Positions 1 through 6,362 of a stretch of DNA of 13,560 nucleotides are shown one piece after another. Where the stretch lies: contig CAYZCY010000036.1 in NCBI GenBank assembly GCA_964477115.1, forward strand, positions 1-13,560, in the 5' to 3' direction. This DNA comes from RGIG3135 sp964477115. GTDB taxonomy: Bacteria; Actinomycetota; Coriobacteriia; Coriobacteriales; Eggerthellaceae. The stretch's first letter is position 1, and every line of letters begins with the position of its first letter. The position numbers and the translations under genes are program-made. The notes beneath the pieces were generated by a model. It had not been told where the DNA came from and made no database searches. It worked only from the letters and a program-made list of their open reading frames with translations.

Positions 1-396
1 AAGGGCGAGATTCCCACCCGTCCCGTGGGCTCCCTGGTTGCATGGGAGACCGGCGAGAGCACCAGCTATGCGCTGTTCAACCTGCAGGATCGCGGCGAGC
101 TGTTCATCGACGCGGGCGTGAAGGTATATAACGGCATGATCATCGGCCAGTCCTCCCGTCCCGGCGACATCGACGTGAACGTATGCAAGAAAAAGCATAT
201 GACCAACAGCCGTAACTCCGCCGCCGCTGAGGAAGCGCTGAAGATCACCGGCGTGAAGAATCTGACTCTGGAAGAGGCGCTGGAGTTCATCGACGATGAT
301 GAGCTGGTTGAGATCACTCCCAAGTCCATCCGTATGCGCAAGAAGATCCTCAATACCGAGACCCGCAAGAAGCTGGAAGCAAGGAAAAAAGGATAA
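1..396 (+). CDS. typA: Translational GTPase TypA/BipA, C-terminal part (5' end outside window)
   Basis: The frame is open from base 1 and ends at TAA 394-396, giving 131 codons of the C-terminus of a ribosome-associated EF-G-like GTPase. Recognisable family segments are GSLVAWETGESTSYAL, then LQDRGELFIDAGVKVYNGMI and the GQSSRPGDIDVNVCKKK stretch. These belong to the C-terminal domain unique to TypA/BipA, which contacts the ribosome. The end, with LTLEEALEFIDDDELVEITP followed by a basic tail, is the usual family ending. The GTPase domain lies upstream and cannot be judged. An internal GTG at 25 is not the start, because conserved sequence runs upstream of it. The protein acts in the cytoplasm in ribosome assembly and stress adaptation (family knowledge). 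Wording and context fit Clostridia better than the Actinobacteria-like genes that begin near 874. Confidence 0.93.
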   Translation, partial: KGEIPTRPVGSLVAWETGESTSYALFNLQDRGELFIDAGVKVYNGMIIGQSSRPGDIDVNVCKKKHMTNSRNSAAAEEALKITGVKNLTLEEALEFIDDDELVEITPKSIRMRKKILNTETRKKLEARKKG

Positions 397-410
397 TACC
401 TGTATATCTC

Positions 411-440
411 GGCAGTTCGGGGCTGGGCCCCCGGGCTGCC
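411..440 (+). terminator. GC-rich hairpin just after typA, possible terminator without U-tract
   Basis: The arms 411-422 and 429-440 pair over 12 bp (two G-U pairs) around a 6-base loop, starting 14 bases after the typA stop. No T-run follows (GACAGACTAT comes next), so it is not a classical intrinsic terminator. It may protect the 3' end of the mRNA or belong to the repeat element downstream. Confidence 0.4.
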
Positions 441-465
441 GACAGACTATATATCGGTTTATGAG

Positions 466-558
466 GCACCCAGCCGGGGTTTCCAAAGGGGCACTGCTCC
501 TTTGGCAGAGGTCCGGGGACAGAGTCCCCGGCAGGGGGGCAGGGGGCGGCGCTCCCGC
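466..558 (+). repeat. GC-rich multi-hairpin element resembling a dispersed Clostridia repeat
   Basis: Between typA and recF lies a non-coding block with consecutive dyads. Bases 483-505 form a 10-bp stem with one G-U pair and a 3-base loop (CCAAAGG ... CCTTTGG). Bases 513-531 form a perfect 8-bp stem with an AGA loop (CCGGGGAC / GTCCCCGG). A G-rich run at 534-558 can fold only weakly. I recognise the wording (TTTCCAAAGGGG, GGCAGAGGTCCGGGG, then a G-rich tail ending in CCCGCAA) as that of an intergenic element found many times in Oscillospirales-type genomes. That is from memory, and only one copy is in this window. It has no equivalent in the rest of the window, which supports a different source for bases 1-873. 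Confidence 0.45.
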
Positions 559-586
559 AAGTATTTCATTTCAATAAGGTGATACC

Positions 587-874
587 ATGCGCGTTGAACG
601 TATCGAGCTGAAAAATTTCAGGAATTATGAGGCGCTGACCCTTGAGCCGTGTGCGGGGGTCAATGTGCTCGTGGGCGATAACGCGCAGGGAAAGACCAAT
701 GCCCTTGAGGCGGCGTATCTCACATGCGCGGGCCGCTCCCACCGCACAAGGCAGGATAAGGAGCTTATCCGCTGGGGCGCAGAATTTGCGTCCGTGCGGG
801 TGGAGGCAGAGCGCCGCGACGGTTCCCATGAGGTTGAAGTGATCCTGCCCGCAGGCGGCAGGCGCATAATCAAG
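587..874 (+). pseudogene. recF: DNA replication/repair protein RecF, N-terminal fragment cut at a junction
   Basis: ATG 587 follows AAGGTG (576-581) at suitable spacing. About 96 codons read as RecF: MRVERIELKNFRNYEAL, a P-loop VLVGDNAQGKTN at residues 28-38 (Walker A) and AAYLTCAGRSHR soon after. RecF is a ~360-residue SMC-like ATPase that helps load RecA at gapped DNA with RecO and RecR. The RecF-like text ends at GGRRIIK (residues 90-96, bases 857-874). The frame then runs 20 more codons of low-complexity Ser/Thr/Val sequence to TGA 935-937, which is the glutamine synthetase gene read out of frame. About three quarters of RecF, including the signature motif and Walker B, is missing. I read this as a fragment created by a chimeric join, not a natural short protein. 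Confidence 0.88.
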
Positions 875-2181
875 ACATCGAGAGCCGTGACGTCCACTTC
901 GTCCGTTTCTGGTTCACCGACGTCCTCGGTCGCATGAAGTCCTTCGCCATCATTCCGAGCGAGCTCGAAGACGCCTTCGCTGAAGGCATGGGCTTTGATG
1001 CCTGCTGCATCGAGGGCTTCGCCACGCGCACCGAATCGGACATGCTGGCCTTCCCCGATCCCGAAACCTTCCAGGTGCTTCCCTGGCGTCCTGAGAAAAA
1101 CGCCGTTGCGCGTATGTTCTGCAGCATCAAAACACCCGACGGCAAGCCCTTCGAAGGTGACCCGCGCCATGTGCTCGAGCGCATCACTCACAAGGCAGCC
1201 GACATGGGCTACATCTTCAACGTCGGTCCCGAGCTCGAGTACTTCTACTTCAAGGATGCGCACGGCACCGAGCCGCTCGACCGCGGCGGTTACTTCGACC
1301 TCACCTCGCTCGACTACGCGAGTGACCTGCGTCGCGATACTGTCCTCACGTTGGAAAAGATGGGCATTCCCGTGGAGTACTCCCATCACGAGCGCGGCCC
1401 CTCGCAGCATGAAATCGACCTGCGCTACACCGATGCTCTCTCTATGGCTGATGCAGTGATGACCTACAAGCTGGTCGTCAAGGAGATCGCCATGAAGCAC
1501 GGCGTGTACGCGTCCTTCATGCCCAAGCCCATGCCCGATGCTCCGGGCAGCTGCATGCACGTGCACCAGAGCCTGACCGATCTTGATGGCGAAAACGTCT
1601 TCTTCGATGCGAACGACCCATCGGGTTACAACCTCTCCAAGATTGCCAAGCACTACATCGCGGGCATCCTGAAGTACGCGCCCGAGTTCAGCCTGGTCAC
1701 CAACCAGTACGTCAACTCCTACAAGCGCCTCACCGACGAGGAGGAGGCCCCCACGCGTATCGCCTGGGCGCGCAACAACCGCGCGGCCATCGTTCGCATC
1801 CCGGGTTATCGCCCGAGCCGCGAGGGCGCCTGCCGCATCGAGCTTCGCAGCCCCGACCCGGCGGCTAACCCCTATCTCGCCTTCGCGGTCATGCTGGCCG
1901 CAGGCCTGCGCGGCATCGAGGACGAGCTCGAGCTGCAAGAGCCCTCCGAGGCGGCAAGCGTGATCGAGACGCCGCACGGCGATCAGTGCTCGTGTGGAAC
2001 GGGTCGTCTTCCCGAGGATCTGGGCGAGGCGGTCGAGCTCTTCGCGCAAAGCGATCTCATGAAGGAAGTGCTCGGCGAGCACATCCACGGTTACTTGACC
2101 GAGGCCAAGCGCGCCGAGTGGAAAGAGTACCAGCGCATCGTGACCCAGTGGGAGATCGACCGCGGCTTGGGGGTGCTCTAG
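874..2181 (+). CDS. glnA: Type I glutamine synthetase, start missing at the junction
   Basis: Makes glutamine from glutamate, ammonia and ATP as a cytoplasmic dodecamer. Family-like sequence in this frame begins at 874 with DIESRDVHFVRFWFTDVLG, the start of the beta-grasp domain. The usual ~10-20 leading residues and the start codon are absent; the frame is open only from 838, and its first ATG is 934. Numbering from that Met, catalytic-domain motifs are GPELEYFYF (98-106), SHHERGPSQHEIDLRY (150-165), SFMPKPM and GSCMHVHQSL (194-214), NSYKRL then EEEAP (261-273), and RIPGYRPS ... RIELRSPDPAANPYLAF (288-317). The conserved GSGMH is GSCMH here. The C-terminal adenylylation-loop sequence (NLYDLP-like) is absent; HGDQCSCGTGRLPEDL stands there, so control by adenylylation is unlikely. 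It ends 1 base before the GlnR-like regulator gene. A GlnA-like gamma-glutamyl ligase is a less likely alternative. Confidence 0.9.
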   Translation, partial: DIESRDVHFVRFWFTDVLGRMKSFAIIPSELEDAFAEGMGFDACCIEGFATRTESDMLAFPDPETFQVLPWRPEKNAVARMFCSIKTPDGKPFEGDPRHVLERITHKAADMGYIFNVGPELEYFYFKDAHGTEPLDRGGYFDLTSLDYASDLRRDTVLTLEKMGIPVEYSHHERGPSQHEIDLRYTDALSMADAVMTYKLVVKEIAMKHGVYASFMPKPMPDAPGSCMHVHQSLTDLDGENVFFDANDPSGYNLSKIAKHYIAGILKYAPEFSLVTNQYVNSYKRLTDEEEAPTRIAWARNNRAAIVRIPGYRPSREGACRIELRSPDPAANPYLAFAVMLAAGLRGIEDELELQEPSEAASVIETPHGDQCSCGTGRLPEDLGEAVELFAQSDLMKEVLGEHIHGYLTEAKRAEWKEYQRIVTQWEIDRGLGVL

Positions 2182-2182
2182 C

Positions 2183-2857
2183 ATGCAGCGAAAGAAAGTC
2201 ATATTCATCGCCGACAGCCTGGACAACGCCCACAAGTTCCAGCAGGTCCTCTCGAGCCTTGATGTGGAGGTGACGGCGGGTTCGTCGGTTCAGTTCAAGA
2301 AGCTGCTCGCCCAGTGCCCGGGCCACGACCTCGTGGTCTACGAGGCGCGCGGTGATGCCCTCGAGAACGTCGCGCAGGCCGAGGCCCTGCTCGTCGAGGA
2401 GGGATCGCCGGCCATGCTCGTCATCGTGAACGAAGGCCAGCTCGGCGAGTTCAGGCTCCCCGTTCAGGTGAAGGCCGACTTCGTGGTCCACGGCGCGAGC
2501 GCAGCCGAGTGCGCCACCCGCATCAAGCAGCTGCTCTGGCCCGGCAACGAGACCTCGACGAGCGATTTCATCGCCATCGACAACATGACCATCAACCTGG
2601 CGACCTACCAGGTGAAGGTCAACGGCGAGCCGCTCGATTTCACCTATCTCGAGTACGCCCTGCTGGCCTTCCTGGTCACGCATCCGGGCCGCACCTATTC
2701 GCGCGACGCGCTGCTGCGCCGAGTCTGGGGCTTTGACTACTACGGCGGTTCCCGTACGGTTGACGTGCACGTGCGCCGTGTGCGTGCAAAGCTTGGCCCC
2801 GAACTTGCCCAGCATCTCGAAACGGTGCGCGGAGTGGGCTACCTCTGGTCGGCCTAA
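2183..2857 (+). CDS. GlnR-like OmpR-family regulator with a degenerate receiver domain
   Basis: A 224-residue transcription factor. Residues ~4-118 have receiver-like length and pattern, but the phosphoacceptor aspartate is replaced (DLVVYEARGD, Glu54), and neither an acidic pair near the N-terminus nor the usual Lys-Pro near residue 105 is visible. Residues ~128-222 are a strong OmpR/PhoB winged helix: LDFTYLEYALLAFL, then GRTYSRDALLRRVWGFDY, GGSRTVDVHVRRVRAKLG and a GVGYLW ending. The wording resembles actinobacterial GlnR, the phosphorylation-independent nitrogen regulator. The gene starts 1 base after the glutamine synthetase stop, with its G-rich ribosome site inside that gene, so translational coupling is likely. 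No histidine kinase gene is nearby. Inference: it controls glnA and other nitrogen genes. It could instead be an unrelated orphan regulator; the GlnR match is from memory. Confidence 0.82.
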   Translation: MQRKKVIFIADSLDNAHKFQQVLSSLDVEVTAGSSVQFKKLLAQCPGHDLVVYEARGDALENVAQAEALLVEEGSPAMLVIVNEGQLGEFRLPVQVKADFVVHGASAAECATRIKQLLWPGNETSTSDFIAIDNMTINLATYQVKVNGEPLDFTYLEYALLAFLVTHPGRTYSRDALLRRVWGFDYYGGSRTVDVHVRRVRAKLGPELAQHLETVRGVGYLWSA

Positions 2858-2863
2858 AGGAGG
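2856..2863 (+). promoter_or_regulatory. Strong polA ribosome binding site overlapping the upstream stop codon
   Basis: AAAGGAGG sits 6 bases before the polA ATG, and its first bases lie in the TAA (2855-2857) of the regulator gene. This fixes the polA start and suggests that polA is read on the same mRNA as the regulator. Confidence 0.75.
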
Positions 2864-2869
2864 CAACAC

Positions 2870-5497
2870 ATGCCAAAAAAGTATGCGGTAATCGATGGCA
2901 ACTCGCTCATGCATCGAGCTTACCACGCGGTTCCACCCACCATGAACGCGCCTGACGGCACGCCCACAAATGCGGTTTTCGGCTTTCTTTCCATGTTCCT
3001 CAAGCTGGTCGACATGGTGTCTCCCGATGCGGTGGTGTGCGCTTTCGATGCTGGCAAGCCCGCTTTCCGCATTGCCGCGCTCGAGCAGTATAAGGCTCAG
3101 CGACCGCCCATGGATGATGAGCTGCGCGTGCAGTTTCCCATCATGGAGGAGATCCTCGTGTCCATGAACGTGCCGGTGATCAAGGTCCAGGGCTGGGAAG
3201 GTGACGACATCCTGGGCACGGTGGCGGCGCGCAACGAGGCGCTCGGCAACGAGACCCTGCTCATCACTGGCGACAAGGACGCCTGCCAGCTGGCAAGCCC
3301 GCTCACAAGCGTGGTTACCACGAAGAAGGGCATCACCGACGTGGTTGTCATGGGTCCTGACGAGGTGTACGAAAAGTACGGTGTCACCCCCGATCAGTTC
3401 CCCGACTTCCTCGGGCTCATGGGCGACTCCTCCGACAACATTCCCGGCGTGCCTGGCATTGGCCCCAAAACGGCAACCAAGCTTTTGCAGAAGTACGGGT
3501 CCCTGCAGGGCATCTACGAGAATCTCTCGGATCTGAAGGGCAAGCAGCTCGAGAACCTGCAAAACAACGAGCAGGCCGCCTACTTGAGCCGTGAGATCGC
3601 AACCATCGTGCGCGACCTTGACTTCCCGCTCGATCTGGAAGCCTGCGCCTTCCCGTCTTTCGAACCCGAAGTGGTTGAGGAGACCTTCTCCAAATACCGC
3701 ATGAACAGCCATCTCGTGCGCGTGCTTCGCTTGGCCGGCGCGCAGGTAAAACGCTTTGAGCTCGATCTGAAGTGGCAGCCCGTTCTCAAGGGCGGGGAAG
3801 CTAAGCGCGCCTTGGCCCAGGCAATCGAGACGGGCGAGCTCATCGGCCTGGCCCTTGACGAGCCGGAGCAGGTGTCGCTTTTCGATGCGGGCGTTCGCGT
3901 TGCCTTTGCCATGGATCAGGCCTGCGCGATTCTCGAGGGCGATGAAGCCGTCGAGGCATTGGCGGCCCTCGTGCGCGAAGGGCGGTTCGCGGTGCTCGCT
4001 TTCAAGGAGATTCTCGGCAAGGTGCTTCCCCGCGATGGTGCCGAAGCTGCCCTCATCACTCAGGCCGAGGCCCTCAGCGCCCGCGTCTTTGACGTGGCCC
4101 TTGCGGGTTATGTCCTCAACTCTTCTTTGCCGAGTTACGCCCTCGAGCAGCTTTTGGGCGAATACGGGTTGGGAAGCCTTCCCGAAGGGAAAAACGCCGA
4201 CGAGAAGGCGGCCATAAGGGCGGCTGCCGCACGTTATCTGGTCAAGCCCATGACCGAGGCCCTCGAAAGGGAAGGTTCCATTCGTGCCTATTGCGATATC
4301 GACATGCCGCTTGTGGCGGTGCTTGCCTGCATGGAGCGCACCGGTGCGGCCATAGATGCCAAGCGTCTTGAGGATCTGGGCAAGAGCACCCAGGAGGCAC
4401 TCGACGTGCTGAGCGAGCAGATCTACGCGGCGGCGGGGGAGCCCTTCAACATCGATTCCCCCAAGCAGCTTTCGCATATTCTGTTCGAGGTCCTCGGGCT
4501 TCCCCCGCTCAAGAAGAACACGCGCGGCTATTCCACCGACGCGAGCGTTTTGAAGGAGCTGGCGAAGGAACACGAGCTTCCCGCGCTCGTGCTTCGCTAC
4601 CGTGAAATGGCCAAGATCAAGTCCACCTATATCGACGCGCTTCCGCGCATGCGCAAGGGCGACGGGCTCGTGCATACCCAGTTCAACGAGATGGTCACCA
4701 CCACGGGTCGTCTGTCCTCATCCGATCCGAACCTGCAAAACATCCCCGTGCGCACCGACTTCGGACGTCAGATCCGCGAGTGCTTCATCCCCCTGGCGCC
4801 CGGCGAGGTGTTCTTCTCGGCCGACTACTCGCAGATCGAGCTCAGGCTGCTCGCCCACCTTTCGGGCGACGAGCATCTGGTGGCCGCGTTCAACTCGGGC
4901 GTGGACTTCCATGCCTCCACTGCGGCGCGTGTGTTCGGCGTAGCCCTAGAAGAGGTGACGCCTGAGCTGCGCAGCCGTGCGAAGGCGGTCAACTTCGGCA
5001 TCGTGTATGGTCAGCAGGCCTACGGCCTCTCCCAAAGCCTCGACATTCCCTTCGGCGAGGCCAAGGACATGATCGATCGTTACTTCGAGGCCTATCCCGG
5101 CGTGCGCGCCTATCTGGATCAGACGGTGGAGAAGGCTCGCGAAGATGGCTTCGCCGAAACCATGTTCGGCCGCAAACGCCATATCCCCGAGCTTAAGGCT
5201 CGCAATGCCCAGCAGCGCGGCTTCGGCGAGCGCACGGCCATGAACCATCCCATGCAGGGAAGCGCAGCCGACATCATCAAGATGGCCATGAACGAGGTTC
5301 AGCGCCGCCTGCTTGCCGAGGGATTTAAGGCCAAGCTCATGATTCAGGTGCACGACGAACTCGACTTCTCCGTGCCCCGCGATGAAGTGGATCGTTTGGC
5401 CGTCATGGTGCGCGAGGTTATGGAGGGCGTGGCCAGCCTCAAGGTGCCCTTGGTGGTGGATGCGTCCTGGGGAGACAACTGGGCGGAAGCGCACTAG
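2870..5497 (+). CDS. polA: DNA polymerase I with intact 5' nuclease and degenerate proofreading domain
   Basis: Processes Okazaki fragments and fills repair gaps. The 875 residues are normal length. Residues 1-290 are the 5'-3' nuclease: VIDGNSLMHRAYHA near the start, CAFD (57-60), GWEGDDILGT (108-117), ITGDKDACQL (132-141) and LMGDSSDNIPGVPGIGPKTA (183-202). Residues ~300-480 occupy the 3'-5' exonuclease position but lack its metal ligands: the DxE motif is replaced by LIGLALDEPEQ (324-334), and no YDxxxL-type motif is visible. Residues ~480-875 are the polymerase: TTGRLSSSDPNLQNIP (611-626), motif A FSADYSQIELR (649-659, Asp652), the O-helix with Arg701, Lys705, Phe709 and Tyr713, and motif C QVHDEL (826-831). 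Phe709 is the residue type associated with discrimination against dideoxynucleotides. It lies 12 bases after the regulator gene. I see no terminator after it. Confidence 0.97.
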   Translation: MPKKYAVIDGNSLMHRAYHAVPPTMNAPDGTPTNAVFGFLSMFLKLVDMVSPDAVVCAFDAGKPAFRIAALEQYKAQRPPMDDELRVQFPIMEEILVSMNVPVIKVQGWEGDDILGTVAARNEALGNETLLITGDKDACQLASPLTSVVTTKKGITDVVVMGPDEVYEKYGVTPDQFPDFLGLMGDSSDNIPGVPGIGPKTATKLLQKYGSLQGIYENLSDLKGKQLENLQNNEQAAYLSREIATIVRDLDFPLDLEACAFPSFEPEVVEETFSKYRMNSHLVRVLRLAGAQVKRFELDLKWQPVLKGGEAKRALAQAIETGELIGLALDEPEQVSLFDAGVRVAFAMDQACAILEGDEAVEALAALVREGRFAVLAFKEILGKVLPRDGAEAALITQAEALSARVFDVALAGYVLNSSLPSYALEQLLGEYGLGSLPEGKNADEKAAIRAAAARYLVKPMTEALEREGSIRAYCDIDMPLVAVLACMERTGAAIDAKRLEDLGKSTQEALDVLSEQIYAAAGEPFNIDSPKQLSHILFEVLGLPPLKKNTRGYSTDASVLKELAKEHELPALVLRYREMAKIKSTYIDALPRMRKGDGLVHTQFNEMVTTTGRLSSSDPNLQNIPVRTDFGRQIRECFIPLAPGEVFFSADYSQIELRLLAHLSGDEHLVAAFNSGVDFHASTAARVFGVALEEVTPELRSRAKAVNFGIVYGQQAYGLSQSLDIPFGEAKDMIDRYFEAYPGVRAYLDQTVEKAREDGFAETMFGRKRHIPELKARNAQQRGFGERTAMNHPMQGSAADIIKMAMNEVQRRLLAEGFKAKLMIQVHDELDFSVPRDEVDRLAVMVREVMEGVASLKVPLVVDASWGDNWAEAH

Positions 5498-5514
5498 TTT
5501 TACCGTATTTGCCG

Positions 5515-5543
5515 TTGTGCGAAGCTTTTCATTCTGCTATTAT
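5515..5543 (+). promoter_or_regulatory. Probable promoter of rplU-rpmA
   Basis: An extended -10 (TG at 5535-5536, TATTAT 5538-5543) lies 17 bases after TTGTGC (5515-5520). The -35 is weak, but TGn before the -10 compensates. It lies in the only long gap between polA and rplU and would give a leader of roughly 140 bases. Confidence 0.5.
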
Positions 5544-5550
5544 TCCAAAG

Positions 5551-5689
5551 GTTGCGCCTATAAGGCGTAACTCGGAATAAGTGCGATGATACGCGGAGAC
5601 CGTGCATACGAACGGCAAGAGCTTTGCCGACTTGCTACGATCGCGCTACAAAGCTATCGCAAAAGCGTTTATTTCAACAAGGAGAAAGA
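5551..5689 (+). promoter_or_regulatory. Foldable 5' leader of rplU, candidate ribosomal-protein leader
   Basis: The untranslated region before rplU holds several dyads. Bases 5551-5571 form an 8-bp stem with one G-U pair and a TATAA loop. Bases 5600-5615 form a short CCGT/ACGG stem. Bases 5613-5629 form a 6-bp CGGCAA/TTGCCG stem. The last two share bases 5613-5615, so they exclude each other, a layout seen in regulatory leaders. Leaders bound by their own ribosomal protein are known upstream of rplU in Bacilli; whether this one belongs to such a class is inference. The stretch has no convincing coding sequence. A ribosome site AAGGAG (5679-5684) ends it. Confidence 0.42.
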
Positions 5690-5995
5690 ATGTACGCAAT
5701 CGTGAAAACGGGCGGCAAGCAGTACAAGGTTGCCGCTGGTGACAAGCTCAACATCGAGAAGCTTGATGTTGCTGTCGGTGAGAAGGTCGAGCTTCCGGCC
5801 ATCTGCGTTATCGACGGTGACAAGGTTGAGGCCGATCCGGCTAAGGCTGCTGCAACCAAGGTTGTCGCAACCGTCATCGAGCAGTTCAAGGGTGACAAGC
5901 AGATCGTCTTCAAGTTCAAGAAGCGCAAGAACTACAAGCGTCTGCGTGGCCATCGCCAGCAGCTCACTCGTGTTCAGATCGAGTCCATCGGCTAA
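5690..5995 (+). CDS. rplU: Large-subunit ribosomal protein bL21
   Basis: A 101-residue protein of normal L21 length that binds 23S rRNA in the 50S subunit. It begins MYAIVKTGGKQYKV, the family signature, and carries the basic C-terminal FKFKKRKNYKRLRGHRQ segment (75-90) that contacts rRNA. The start is ATG 5690, 5 bases after AAGGAG. A longer in-frame start at 5624 would add residues unlike L21 and is not supported. It is followed after 19 bases by rpmA, with no prp cysteine-protease gene between them. Firmicutes with an extended L27 carry prp there, so the absence fits Actinobacteria. Confidence 0.98.
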   Translation: MYAIVKTGGKQYKVAAGDKLNIEKLDVAVGEKVELPAICVIDGDKVEADPAKAAATKVVATVIEQFKGDKQIVFKFKKRKNYKRLRGHRQQLTRVQIESIG

Positions 5996-6014
5996 TTAAG
6001 GGAGGGAAACGTAA

Positions 6015-6266
6015 ATGGCACACAAAAAAGGCTTAGGCTCCACTCGTAACGGCCGCGACTCCCACGCACAGCGTCTCGGCGTTAAGAAGTTCGCTGGTGA
6101 GACCGTCAAGACCGGCAACATCATCGTTCGTCAGCGCGGCACCCACATCCACCCGGGCGAGAACGTCGGCCGCGGCAAGGATGACACCCTGTTCGCTCTG
6201 TGCGACGGCACGCTCGAGTTCACCCGCGGCGCAAAGCGCAAGGTTCACGTCCGTCCGCAGGCGTAA
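6015..6266 (+). CDS. rpmA: Large-subunit ribosomal protein bL27
   Basis: An 83-residue protein beginning MAHKKGLGSTRNGRDS, so the flexible N-terminus that reaches the peptidyl-transferase centre starts directly after Met. There is no Firmicutes-type cleavable extension. The body QRGTHIHPGENVGRGKDDTL (residues 35-54) is typical L27. A strong GGAGG (6001-6005) lies 9 bases before ATG 6015. It is co-transcribed with rplU (19-base gap) and followed by a strong hairpin at 6311-6340. Confidence 0.98.
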   Translation: MAHKKGLGSTRNGRDSHAQRLGVKKFAGETVKTGNIIVRQRGTHIHPGENVGRGKDDTLFALCDGTLEFTRGAKRKVHVRPQA

Positions 6267-6301
6267 GCGCCATCCGGCTCGCAGCTGAACAAGTTTAGCT
6301 T

Positions 6302-6309
6302 GCTATAAT
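6302..6309 (+). promoter_or_regulatory. Extended -10 promoter for obgE and downstream genes
   Basis: GCTATAAT, preceded by T6301, gives TGC-TATAAT: a perfect consensus -10 (6304-6309) with the TGn extension. No good -35 sits 16-18 bases upstream, but an extended -10 can work without one. A start about 7 bases downstream would fall at ~6316, inside the left arm of the hairpin 6311-6340. Confidence 0.55.
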
Positions 6310-6310
6310 G

Positions 6311-6340
6311 AGACGCCCCCTGATGATCAGCGGGGCGTCT
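6311..6340 (+). terminator. Hairpin ending rplU-rpmA, overlapping the obgE start region
   Basis: AGACGCCCC (6311-6319) pairs perfectly with GGGGCGTCT (6332-6340). An inner CTGA/TCAG stem continues it across one bulged C. TTTGCATTTT follows, giving a broken T-tract. The placement after rpmA and before obgE fits a terminator or attenuator that lets some reading through into obgE. Confidence 0.7.
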
Positions 6341-6362
6341 TTGCATTTTCGAAAGGCTACGT

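Noticed and set aside
866..886. Natural insertion or mobile-element boundary at the recF/glnA join
   Set aside because: No inverted repeats, target duplication, integrase or transposase sequence is visible on either side.
587..937. A complete 116-residue small RecF-like protein
   Set aside because: The last 20 residues are glnA sequence read out of frame; the fragment lacks most of the ATPase.
625..2235. A 536-codon minus-strand open frame crossing the chimeric junction
   Set aside because: Antisense to recF and glnA; no recognisable family, and it bridges DNA that seems to come from two genomes.
2057..4675. A very long minus-strand open frame (872 codons) opposite glnA, the regulator gene and polA
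   Set aside because: It runs antisense to three well-supported genes, has no domain-like text, and is expected from GC-rich codon use on the other strand.
5624..5689. Upstream in-frame start for rplU
   Set aside because: The added residues do not resemble L21, while ATG 5690 has a good ribosome site and gives the standard MYAIV start.
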